From Vanilla planifolia (Eukaryota; Streptophyta; Magnoliopsida; Asparagales; Orchidaceae), in contig JAIUJO010000090.1 in assembly GCA_023846275.1 (NCBI GenBank), positions 821,102 to 885,101 of the forward strand: a stretch of DNA of 64,000 nt, given 5' to 3'. This document shows, piece by piece, positions 26,984 through 40,499 of the stretch; position 1 is the first letter of the stretch; each line of letters opens with the position of its first letter. The notes under the pieces are model-generated. The model had not been told where the DNA came from, did not search any database, and saw only the letters and a list, made by a program, of their open reading frames with translations. Made by a program: the position numbers and the translations under genes.

Positions 26984-29900
26984 TTACTTTAACATATCAC
27001 ATTTAAGCCTTATTATATATCTATCTAATGTTAAAATAATATTATATTATTATTTATGTTTTTTTAATTTTGTAATAGGTAGTATTTGCAAAGGAGCTCC
27101 AACTTAGTAATCAAAATGTTGTTATACTCATCTTGATATGTTATGTCCAATAAAAATATTTGTTTTTTTTTGTTTTTAAATATTTTTTACTTCTTAAAAT
27201 GTTGTAATCCCTAACAAGGAATTTTTGTTTATAATTAATTAGGTAAACAAGGATGGTAAACTTTATCTCCATAGCATCTTCAAATGCAACTTACCTAAAT
27301 AATTTTTCTTATTTCTTCAAAACTTCTGGTTTGATTTGGTTATCTTACTTTTAAACTCTAAATATCCTCTCGTGTATTCTTTAAATTAGTTTGATTATAT
27401 TATATCACATTGAATCAATTTAAGACATTCAAAATTTAACATATTTTTGTTATTATAAAAAAATTTAAATTTATTTTTTTTTTTATATATATTTTTTTAA
27501 TTAATACTATTTCCAATAAAAATAAATAAAGACAAAATTAATGTCTTTGGACTCATCATGATGAGCTATATCTAACAATATATATTGTTTATATTTTAAA
27601 ATATTTTACTTTTTAAATTAAAAATAACAATTTATTTTTATTTATGATTATTTAATTTTTTAATTCATATTACTTGCAAAAATTGTCTGTTCAAGACAAA
27701 ATAAATGCTATTAGACTCAAGTTGATGAACTCTATCTAATTAAATATCATTTCTTTTTTTAAGCATTTCTTTTTTAAGATTTTTACATATTTTATGAGAC
27801 AATACTATTGGTACCTAATTTGAGGAATGAGGATGTTATGCTTGATTTCTTTACAATCTTTAGTTTCTCAAAATATAACTCTCTTCTACAATATATCTCA
27901 TCTCCTTAAAGTTTTCACTTCTATTTTATTATATCACAATGTAGCCTAATTCTTCTCTCATGGACTTTTATATCACTTAAATTATATTGCTTCAATTTAT
28001 TTCAATCAAAGTTGACTAAATATTAACTTAATAATAAAAGAATAGTTTATTACTATCTTTGTTTATTTTCATTAATAATTTGTGGAAATTCCAAATAAGG
28101 TTCTGTTGAGACAAAAAAATCATCAATAGACTAGTCTTGATGACACTATCTTATTAAATATTCAATTCAAGTTTTTTAAAAATTTTAATTTCTATTATTT
28201 TTACATGCTTTGTAAGAAATTTTTATTCAAACCTAATTTAGTGATCAAGGATGCTAAGGTTGATCTCCTTAATAACTTCGCATGCAAAACTTACGTACCA
28301 TATCTCATTTGTTCAAAGTTTTCACTTTGAATTTTTAAATTATTATGCAACTTTAATCACCTCTTAGGTGACCTTCACAACACTTTTGATTTTGTTGTAT
28401 TACATTTGTTCAATTTGTCCATCTCAGCTCAAATACAAATATACTAAATATTATAAATATAATGTTTTTTGTTTATTCCTATTTGAAATTTTTAATTCAT
28501 AATATTTCCAAAGTAGGTCTAATTGAGATGAAATAAGTTTCAATAAACATATTTTTATTAGCTTTATCCAATTAAACTATATTTTTTTATTATTTTAAAT
28601 ATTTTATACTCTACAAGTTTCGTAGCTTTTATAAGACACTATAATTCATACATCTACTAAAATAGAACATGCTACACTCGATAACCTTAGTGTCTTCGAG
28701 TGTAGCATTACATAAAATTGATTTCATTTATGAAAAATTTTTTGTTTAATTTGGTTATTTTGTTATGTAACTATAAATCTCATCACATAGAGCTTTTACA
28801 TTTCTTAAATTTTTGTTTTTCACTTTCTTAAATATTTTATGTTCGTGGAGTTTGGTGTACTTTTATGGGAAACCTTAATTTGTACTTCATTTGAGGATTA
28901 ACTATGATATATGCATTCTCCTTACACAGAATGCAACTTTCACATATAATAAATAAAATTTCACTAATTGTTTTGTTATGATTTGGTCACATTACTATTC
29001 ATTCAAAGTCTCCGTACATGTGACTTACAAATTGTATTGATTTATTTATATTAAACTATTTTAATTTCTCTTATTTTAGCTTTATTATACGTTTTCTTAA
29101 TATTTAAACAATACTTTTTATTATTTGTTCTTATTTATTTTTGAAATTGATTGTAATTCTAAAAAGAATTGATGAAGATGAAAATATGCTACTTCAATTG
29201 CCATAATGAGCTCTATCTAAAAAAATATTCATTTTTATATTTGCAAATATTTTCTTATATGACTTTTACATGCGTTATGAGAAATATTGATTCATACCTA
29301 ATTAGACCATCAAGGACGTTATGCTAGATGTCCTTATTATCTTTGAAAGCAATTTTTTGATAGAATTTAATTAATTTATTTTTGATTTTTTTCATTTTAA
29401 TCTTGTGATATTACAACATTTCTCTTTATCCCCTCTTATGTCATCCTTTCAACAAATTTTATTTTGCTATACTAACCTTAATTTATCTTATTTTAGCTTT
29501 ATATATATTTACTTTGTAATAAAATAATATTTTATTATCTTTTATTTTATTTTTTTTCATAATTTGGTGTAGCATAATAGTTTGTTAATTAAATAATTGT
29601 TATTATATTTTTAAATATTTTATTTTCAATGCTTTTGGCTTGATTTATGGATATTTTCATTAGTACTTCATTTGACAAATGATAATGTTACATTCAATCA
29701 CCTTAGTGTCTTTGGAGATAACTTTCTTGCACAATTAATCTCATTTCTTCAAAGTCTTCACTTTGATTTTATTATATCACTATAAACTCTAAATCTTCTC
29801 CCAAATGATTTTTAGAACACTTTAATTTGGTATTATTATATTTCTTAAATTTATCTCATTACACTATTAATATATATTTATTTCGTGTTGAAATAGTAAT

Positions 29901-31033
29901 GTTTTATTATTTATGTCATTTTTTGTAATTCATAGTAATTCAAAACAATGTTTGATTAAGTCGAAATAGATGATGTTAGATGCAACTTGACCAGTTTTAT
30001 CCAACAAAATAGTCATTTTAATAACGGTATCTATTTTATTTTTTAATGTTGTTTCTTTCTTTTTAAATAATTTTTATTTGTGAAAAATATAATGGTGTAT
30101 AATACCATAGTTGATGTCCTTAATGGCTTCAAGTGCCATTTTAGCTCACAATTTGTCTTATTTTGCAAATTTTTTTGCTTTTGTTTGGCCATATTATTAT
30201 ATAACTCTAAATCATCTATTAAGTGAATGTTATATTATTTTAATTTATAATATTTTTAGCTCTAATATATATTTTTCTAATATGTAAAATAATAATTTAT
30301 TATTATTTATGCTTATTTTATAATTCATAAGAATTGCAAAGGCAACTTTATTAAGACAACAGTCAACATTGGACTTGTCTCAATGAACTCTAAATAACTA
30401 AATATTTATTTTTATATTTTAAAATATATTACTTTCTAGTGTTGTCTTATGCTTTATGAAAGTTTAGTTTATAGCTGATATAATGATTGAGGATATTATA
30501 CTCGATCCCCTTTGTGTCTTGAAATTCAAAAATCCTGTAAACTTTTCACCATTTTCTCAAATTTTTTACTTTGTTTTGTTTATATAATTATGTAATTATA
30601 AATGTCTTTTCATGTGAGCTTAATATGGCTTTGATTCAGTTATAACATAAGGTTTTATTTATTCTTATTTTTTAAAATTTATATTCATTTAATATTTAAA
30701 TAATAATTCATTTTTGTTTATGCATTTTTTCTTTTTTTTAATTAATAAAAATTCTTTACGTCTTCTAATTGACATGAAACAATTTCCATTGGACTCATTT
30801 TGATAAACTCTAAATAATCAAATATTCTTTTTTTATTATTTTGTTAAATATTTTATTTTTTAAGCTTTCGGCATGGTTTACAAATATTTCTATCGATAAC
30901 TGATTTGGCAATCAATGTTATTGCAAATGATCTCCTTATTAACTTCAAATGTAACTTTCATATACAATTTATCTCATTTCATCAAAATCTTGCTTTGATT
31001 TTGTCATATTTAGTTAAAACAATAAACATTTAG

Positions 31034-32965
31034 CCATGTAAAAGTCATTAATTTTTTATTTTTTTATATGACGTTGCTTCAATTTATCAATTTTTAGCTT
31101 TATTATATATTGACTCTATATTAAAATAGTAACTTATTAGTGTTTATGTTTGTTTATTTTGATAATTTGTTGTATTACAAGCAAGATTTGATCGAGATGT
31201 AACAAACGTTATTGGACTTATCTCGACAAGCATAAAAATACATGCACTCACGGACTAGTCATGCATAAACACAAATACATGTGCATGTCATACACAAATA
31301 CATAGTCATGCATAGTCATGCATAGATGCACATGCACAAACTCACACAAATCCACAAACATGTGTGTACACACACATACATTCACATGCACTAAGACAAG
31401 CCCACACACATGCATATCTACACACAAACATAAAAACACTTGTGCACACATGCAAATACAAACCACACATACACATGATATCACATGCACATACACGAAC
31501 ACACATAGGTGCACACACACGCACCCACATACACACACACACTCACAAAAACACACATGCAGGTATACACAAACACACACACACACACACACATGTACAT
31601 ACACACAAGCATGCATGCATGCACCTGTACATACACACACACACACATTGATGCATGTTCACATGCTGACGCACGAACACATAAACATGTACAAGAACAT
31701 AGGCGCATGCACATAGACACACATGCACACACACACACACACAAACAAACTTATGCACATGCACTCACACTGACTTATGCAGACATGCACACACATATAG
31801 CATATACACATGCATATACATGTTCATACACACATGCTCATAGGCACACATACAAACCTACACAAGTGTAGACAAACACACACATAGGTATACAAATGTA
31901 CAAACACATGCACATGCACAAATACACATACATACACACACACGCATGAACACACACATGCACAAAGATATGTTCATATGAACACACATACACATGCACT
32001 CATTCGCACACACACTCAAAAACCTACACATGCCCAAAGACATGAACGCACCACATCTACATGCACCAATGTACATATACATTTCTATGCGTGCACACGC
32101 ACACTGACATGCCCACACATAGGAAAAAACACATATACACATGCCTATGCACACACACCACACTTGCACAAATCAATATGCACTAATACAAACCCACAAC
32201 ACAAGTCCATACACATGCACATGCATGCGAACACACATACATACACAGATACACATGCATACAAATGCACATCCACACGCACACATGTACACATGCTCAT
32301 GCATACATACACATGAACACAATAGCACACATGTACACACTCGAAAGAACACACACAAACACACACACACACACATACATACACATGTGAAAGCGCACAC
32401 ACACACACACATGCCCACATGCACATACATGCATGCATGCAAAGACACAAACACATAGAATAGTGCACATAAAAATACACAAACATATAGACATAAATGC
32501 ACACATAGACATGCACACACATGCTTACTGGCACGCACACAAGCATTTATAGACGCATGCATATGAATGTACGCAAACATGCACACACATAAGCATCCAC
32601 ACACTCACACTAGCACAAACACATACATGCAGGTACACACACACACATGTGCATGAGCTCACACGCATGCATAAATTTAAGCACACGTGCATTAACACAC
32701 TTGCATATACATGCACACACACATACTCACACAAAGACACATGCACATGCACACAAACACATATGTGTGCACAAAAAGACACACTCATACAAACACTTCC
32801 AAGCATGCATACATGAGATCTCATAAGAACAAATGCATAGATGTACACACTCATGTGCATGCACATGTGTACAAATACATCTACATGCACACTTGCATAA
32901 ATACCAACCCACACACAGAAACACACATGCATACATTGACACATGTTTCCAAATGTGCATGCACT
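31034..32965 (+). repeat. 1.93-kb tandem segmental duplication, copy 1 (spans satellite/CA junction)
   Basis: This copy begins in the satellite (CCATGTAAAAGTCATT at 31,034), crosses the satellite/CA junction at 31,231/31,232 and runs to GCATGCACT at 32,965. The next base starts copy 2. Landmarks repeat at a constant offset of 1,932 bp over the first 230 bp: TAAAAGTCAT at 31,039 and 32,971, CGGACTAGTC at 31,251 and 33,183. Small indels then shift the offset. The left breakpoint is inside a satellite monomer. Confidence 0.93.
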
Positions 32966-33163
32966 CCATTTAAAAGTCATTAATTTTTTATTTTGTTATA
33001 TGATGTTGCTTCAATTTATCAATTTTTAGCTTTATTATATATTGACTCTATATTAAAATAGTAACTTATTAGTGTTTATGTTTGTTTATTTTGATAATTT
33101 GTTGTATTACAAGCAAGATTTGATCGAGATGTAACAAACGTTATTGGACTTATCTCGACGAGC
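32966..33163 (+). repeat. Stranded satellite fragment inside the CA array
   Basis: These 198 bp are AT-rich satellite sequence (TTTAGCTTTATTATATATTG, GATTTGATCGAGATG, TTATTGGACTTATCTCGACG), flanked on both sides by CA array. It is the left part of duplication copy 2 and corresponds to 31,034-31,231. It was carried here by the tandem duplication and is not an independent insertion. Confidence 0.93.
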
Positions 33164-33530
33164 ATAAAAACACATGCACTCACGGACTAGTCATGCATAA
33201 ACACAAATACACAAATACATGTGCATGTCATACACAAATACATAGTCATGCATAATCATGCATAGATGCACATGCACAAACTCACACAAATACACAAACA
33301 TGTGTGTACACAAACATACATTCACATGCACTAAGAAAAGCCCACACACATGCATATATACACACACAAACATAAAAACACTTGTGCACACATGCAAACA
33401 CAAACCAAACATACACATGATATCACATGCACATACATGAACACACATAGGTGCACGCACACGCACCCACATACACACACACTCGCAAAAACACACATGC
33501 ACCCACACACGCACATGCAGGTATACACAA

Positions 33531-33557
<27 letters not shown>
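33531..33557 (+). repeat. Perfect (AC)13 microsatellite
   Basis: An uninterrupted 27-nt AC run. The corresponding run in duplication copy 1 (about 31,573-31,591) is shorter, so this tract has changed length since the duplication. Confidence 0.9.
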
Positions 33558-33561
<4 letters not shown>

Positions 33562-36500
33562 CATACACACAAGCATGCATGCATGCACCTGTACACACAC
33601 ACACACACATTGACGCATGTTCACATGCTGACGCACGAACACATAAACATGCACAAGAACATAGGTACATGCACACAGACACATATGCACACACACACAC
33701 ACACACAAACAAACTTATGCACATGCACTCACACTGACTTATGCAGACATGCACACACATATAGCATTTACACATGCATATACATGTTCATACACACATG
33801 CTCGTAGGCACACATACAAACCTACACAAGTGTAGACAAACACACACATAGGAAAACAAATGTGCAAACACATGCACATTCACAAATGCACATACATACA
33901 CACACTTACATGAACACACACACACACATGCACACAGATATGTTCATCTAAACACATACACATGCACTCATTCGCACGCACACTCAAAAACCTACCCATG
34001 CCCAAAGACATGAACGCACCACATCTACATGCACCCATGTACATATACATTTCTATGCATGCACACACACACCGACATGCCCACACTTAGGAAAAAACAC
34101 ATATACACATGCCTATGCACACACACCACACTTGCACAAATCAATATGCACTAATACAAACCTACAACACAAGCCCATACACATGCACATGCATGCGGAC
34201 ACACATACATACACAGATATACATGCATACATATGCACATCCACATGCACACATGTACACATGCTCATGCATACATACACATGAACACAATAGCACACAT
34301 GTACACACTCGAAAGAACACACACAAACACACACACACACACACATACATACACATGTGAAAGCACACACACCCATACACATGCCCACATGCACATACAT
34401 GCATGCATGCAAAGACACAAACACATAGAATAATGCACATAAAAATACACAAACATATAGACATAAATGCACACATAGACATGCACACACATGCTTACTG
34501 GCATGCACACAAGCATTTATAGACGCATGCATATAAATGTACGCAAACATGCACGCACATAAGCATCCACACACTCACACAAGCACAAACACATACATGC
34601 AGGTACCCACACACACATGTGCATGCGCTCATACGCATGCATAAATTTAAGCACACGTGCATTAACACACTTGCATATACATGCACACGCACATACTCAC
34701 ACAAAGACACATGCACATGCACACAAACACATATGTGTGCACAAAAAGACACACTCATACAAACACTTGCAAGCATGCATACATGAGATCTCATAAGAAC
34801 AAATGCATAGATGTACACACTCATGTGCATGCACATGTGTACAAATACATATACATGCACACTTGCATAAACATCAACCCACACACAGAAACACAAATGC
34901 ATACATAGACACATGTTTACAAATTTGCATGCACTCACAGACACATAGAAACACATATACCCTTACATCCACATATACGTACACAAAAAAATACATGCAC
35001 ACCCCTATACATATATGCACACACACAAAGACACACAAGCACGTACACACACACATGCAAACATGCACAAAAGCATGCTCACATGTACAAGCCCACATAG
35101 ACACATGCTTGTGAACATGTAAACAAAAGCACACATGCACGCAAACAAGCTCATACACCCATCCAAACACATGCATGGGCATATGCATATGAATGCATAT
35201 ATACATACACACAAGCACAAACAAATGCTCATGTGCATACACACACATAGTGAATATGCACACACATGCTAACATGCACTCATAAACACTAGTATACACC
35301 CACATACACACGCATGAACATGCATAGGCTCATGCTAATGCACATTCAACCACATACACTCATACACTCACATGCATAGACAAACATGCATGCACACACA
35401 TGTAAAAAAACACACAAATGAAGACACGCACATATAAGCACACACGACGACATTTGGATACATTGACCATCAAGTTCTTATATGAACGCACATATGAACA
35501 CATGTGTGCACATACATATGCACACATGCACAAACATGCATGCACAAATAATCACACATACACACACACACAAAGATGCACACATGCAAACACGTGTTCA
35601 CCTACACACAAGCATGCCCACACACACACACACAAGCCATCACATCCACGCTCATCCACATGCATTCATGCACACAAATGCATATATGCAAAACCCCACA
35701 TGCGCATAACCATGCACATATTCACACACATATACACACATAGACACATGTGTACACACACATATGCACATGCATGAATGCACATATGCACTTGCAAGCT
35801 CACACATAGGCATAGCCCACTCACCTGCATGCACGCAAACATACACACAAAAGAACATATGTGCACATATATACACACACACGCGTACACCCATGCACCC
35901 ACTCACAAACATAGACATGCACATGTAGACATGGACATGCAAACCTGCACATGAACACACACACACATAGAGATGCATGCACATACAATGACATAGACAA
36001 GCACATACAAGCTCACACACATAAATATGTACAAGCAAAAAAACGTGCACACATGCATAGTCACGTAGACATGTATGCACACACTCACAAAGACCAAAAC
36101 ACCCACACACATGCACAGACAAATGTTCACATACATGCACACACACATGAACACTCACTCACAAACACACACCCAGCCACACACACACACACATACATAC
36201 ATACACACAAAAACACACACACACAAACAAACACACATGTATGTGCACACACACACATGCACACACCTATGCATGCCTACTATCAAGTATATAGACCAAC
36301 ACACTCTCTCATGCACATTGTCTCACACCCACACAAAAAGAGGCACATTGATATGCATAAACAAGCATGCACATAAATACATACACACTTATGAACATGC
36401 ACGTGCACACAGAAGCACACCCACTCATTCACGTATATTCATACACACATACATACATGCAAGCACTCATAGATGCACATACATGTATAAAAAGACACTC

Positions 36501-38271
36501 ACACTCATATGCATGCATATAAGCAAGCACGCACATACCCATGGGCATACATGGGCACTCTCACTCACAACCACTTGTGCACACACTCACATTTACATAA
36601 AAGCACACATGCACACATGCACGCATGCATTTGCACACATATATGCATGCACACATACACTCTCCCCCACACACACATGCACACACACATACATAGACAT
36701 GCACATGCACACAAACACTTACACATAAACAAACAAATTCAAAAATACACTCACACTCACATGCACATACAGATGCACATAAACACACATATGTAAATAC
36801 AATTGAATATGTACACATGGACACGTGTACGCACATACATGCCTGCACATACACTCACATGCACACACACACAAACACACAAATGCACAAATAGACACAC
36901 ATGCATAGACACACATACATAGACACACACAAGTAAATGCACACATGTGCACATAGACACGTGCACAAAAAATAACAATAAAACATGCACTCACAGACCT
37001 AATCACACATGCACACACACACACTTACACACATGCACAATGATGCACACAAATATAAAAATGGACACATGCATACTTAAACATGAACACACATGCATGC
37101 ACATACACACACAATTGCACTCACCCTTGAATATATACGCACACAAACACAGATGTACATGTGCACACTCACACACAAAAGCTCACTGATATGCACACAC
37201 ACATGAGCACACAGACATGCACATGCACATGCATGTTCACACACATCCATATACATGCACACATTTACACATAGTTGTGAACACAAACACTTTCACACAC
37301 ATATATGCATTCAACATGCACATCCATGCATACACAGATGTGCTTACACACACATGCATACAAGTGCACACACATGTTTCCACGATCACACACATTCATG
37401 TGGATGCACACACACCCACAACCACATTTGCATACACACACACACATACACACCCGTGTGCATGCATGTACACAACCACGCATGCACACACCCATGCACA
37501 CACATGCACATGCACACACACGCACATGCATGTTCACATGCACACCTCCCACTCATGAACAAACACTTGCAAAAAAACTTGCACACTCCTAAACATATGC
37601 ACACAAGCGCACATGTAGACAAATGCACATACACAACTACATGCGCACACACATGTGCATGCCCACACATCTGCACAAACACAACCACATGTGCACATTT
37701 TAACACACATGCACGCGTACTAGAACACAGACACACACACATGTGCATAAACATACACACATGCATGTACTGATAGCAACACACATGTGTACATACACCC
37801 AAACACAAACATGTACACATGTGTATGCACACACAAGCTTGTTCACACATTCATCATCACATAGACAAACACATGCATACACACATCGAAACACATGCAC
37901 TCATACATACATGCATGCAAGTATGAACACACACACGCACTATCAAACACAACCCCACAAACACACATGCACACACACACGTGCATTCTCATATGCACAC
38001 TCACAAACCCACATAAAGACATGCACACTCACACATACACACACACCCACATTTACACACGAGGTAAACACACAAGTACAAACTCACATATACACATGCA
38101 TATACATAGCGACACATGCACATGTGCACACATGTGCACCCACACATACATGTGCTTGTGTATACATAGTAACAGACACACATGAAAACACATGCACTTG
38201 CATTCATGCACACACATAAACACACACAAGCAAACACATATAAACACATCCATAAAAACATAGGTAGATAG

Positions 38272-38293
38272 ACACACACACACACACACACAC
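38272..38293 (+). repeat. Perfect (AC)11 microsatellite
   Basis: A 22-nt uninterrupted AC run between TAGATAG and CCCTACAC, within the degenerate array. Confidence 0.9.
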
Positions 38294-40499
38294 CCTACAC
38301 ACACATACGCACCTATGCAAACATATGCATGCACACACTCATGCTCATATATACGCTCACACACTCATGAACAAGAAACCACTCACATGTGCAAACATTA
38401 ACTCACACACACATGAACAAATGCACACATGCACACACCCATACATACAAAAGGTTGCAAACACACACTCATGCACACACAAAAAGCTACAAACACACTC
38501 CACACATACACTCACATGCATGCACACTAAAACAAACAAAAACCCACTCACATGGACACATATACACATATAAACACATACATACATACGTACACACATG
38601 CACTTACATGAAGACACATGTACACATACACATGTACACATGCATGTGCATAGCTAGACATACATAGGCACACCACATACGCACATGCATCAACACACAT
38701 AAACACATAAGTACACACAAGAACATACAAATGCATACACTCACAAAAATACACAAGAAAAAACATGTGCACATGTACATACACACTAACAAACCTATAC
38801 CCAAAAACACGTACACACATGCATGAAAACACACAAGTATGATTATGCATGTACATGCACAAATAAACTAGTAGGCACACACACATTCTCACAAGCACAC
38901 AACCATACATGCACGAACACATATGAACCCAAGAACACACACATAAACATAAGCATGCAAACATACAAACACACATGCATACACATGCAATGTACACACA
39001 AACACTCTCATGCCCACAAAAACACCCAAATGTTTGCAATATCACACAAACACACACACACACACATGCACACACATACACACACACACACATAAACACA
39101 CATGCACACATATGCACACACATGCCCACAAACACATGCAAATACACACATGCACAAACATACATGCACATACACACATCCCGACACCCACACATATGTT
39201 TACACACACACACACATATGGACACACCCATACATGCAAACTATAATATACCAAAAAATATGCATAAAACCTTAGAGACACACACACACATATACACACA
39301 AGTATAAACAAACATACATGCACAAAAGCATTATGCACATGCACAAACACATACAATTGCATACACACACACACATAAATGCATCAATACACACACACAC
39401 ACACCCATGCATGCACTCATACATACAAACATGCATAGACGCACATCCATAGACACCTACACAAAGGCAACCACACAAACCCAAATATGTAGATTCACCA
39501 CAAATATCGCACTCACACATGAACATACATGTGCATATAGACACACAAAGACAAACACACAGACACACACATGCACATGCCTACATGCAAAAATACAAAC
39601 ACAAACATGCAAATATACACACATGCAAATGAAAATATACACAAACACACATGCGAACACACACATACAAAAGTGCATCACATAAACATGCATATAAACA
39701 TGCACATAACCACACCCAAACATGCACACACATGCCCACTCATAGGAACACACACATGCTTATGTATAGACACACACTTGCACACTCAAACACACACTCA
39801 CCACAAATGCACAAACATATGTGCATACCTACACACATGCACACACACACTCACTCACACACCAGAACCCATACAAACACATGCACATGCACATGCACAT
39901 GAACACACATCCACATTAAGATGTATGTGAACACACACACAGACTCACAGACATGCATGCACATGTGTACACTCACATACATAGACATGCACAAGAATGA
40001 ATGAACACACTCACATGTTCACACATACACACATGAACACTCATGCACACACACAAGTGTGCACCCAAACATAAACACACAAGCATGCACACAGGCATAC
40101 ACACCCTTTCCGCAACATATACATACACACACCCACATGCACAAAAAAAAATTCACGTACATAGAGAGGCATGCAAATGCATATGTCCATGGGCATGCAT
40201 GCATAAATATACTCATGTGCTTGCACACTCAGACACATGCACCCACACACATGCTTACAAACACATGTGCACTTAGTCACACACATGCACACACACAAAA
40301 ATACATGAGCATGTGCACACACATTAGCATATGCATAGACTAATGCATACTATTACACACGCAAGCATGCACACATGCACATGCACATACATGGATGAAC
40401 ATAAACACATGGAGATGTGCAAAAATGCAAAAACACTCTTACACATATGTGGATGCACATAGACATGTGCACACTCACACTCACACACATAAACACACA

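Larger units (their letters stand above)
7930..31231 (+). repeat. Diverged AT-rich satellite array, monomer about 410 bp, roughly 55 copies
   Basis: The same ordered landmarks recur head-to-tail for 23 kb. They are GATTTGGTTATATTAC; a second copy of it about 60 bp later, after TGTGACATTTACAT; TTCAATTTATCTCATTTTA; TTTATTATTATTTATG; GTAATTCATAGTAATTCC; GATGAAACAAACATC; GACTCATCTCGATGAGCT; CTATCTAATTAAATATT; GAGATATTTTGATTCATA; and GATGATCAAGGATGTTACAC. The CTATCTAATT landmark falls near 8,336, 8,756, 9,173, 11,995, 12,390, 12,806, 13,211, 18,001, 18,369, 18,776, 19,191, 19,612, 22,918, 23,335 and 23,748, so spacing is mostly 395-421 bp. Copies are heavily diverged by substitution and small indels, which indicates an old array. 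All monomers have the same orientation. I do not recognise the family. Short open frames recur at the same phase of the monomer and are by-products. The left edge is gradual; the right edge is abrupt. Confidence 0.9.
32966..34936 (+). repeat. 1.97-kb tandem segmental duplication, copy 2
   Basis: This is a near-identical second copy. It differs from copy 1 by scattered substitutions and short indels, for example a 10-bp ACACAAATAC-type insertion near 33,205 and a short insertion near 33,500. It ends at GCATGCACTC (34,936), after which the sequence continues into unduplicated CA array (ACAGACACATAG). The join between copies reads GCACTCCATTTAAAAG, consistent with a blunt or 1-bp microhomology junction. 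The higher similarity compared with every other repeat pair in the array marks it as the youngest large event. Confidence 0.92.

Noticed and set aside
36075-36728. 217-codon His/Thr-rich open frame on the plus strand
   Set aside because: It is the translation of the CA array (CAC/ACA codons). Length is explained by stop-poor composition.
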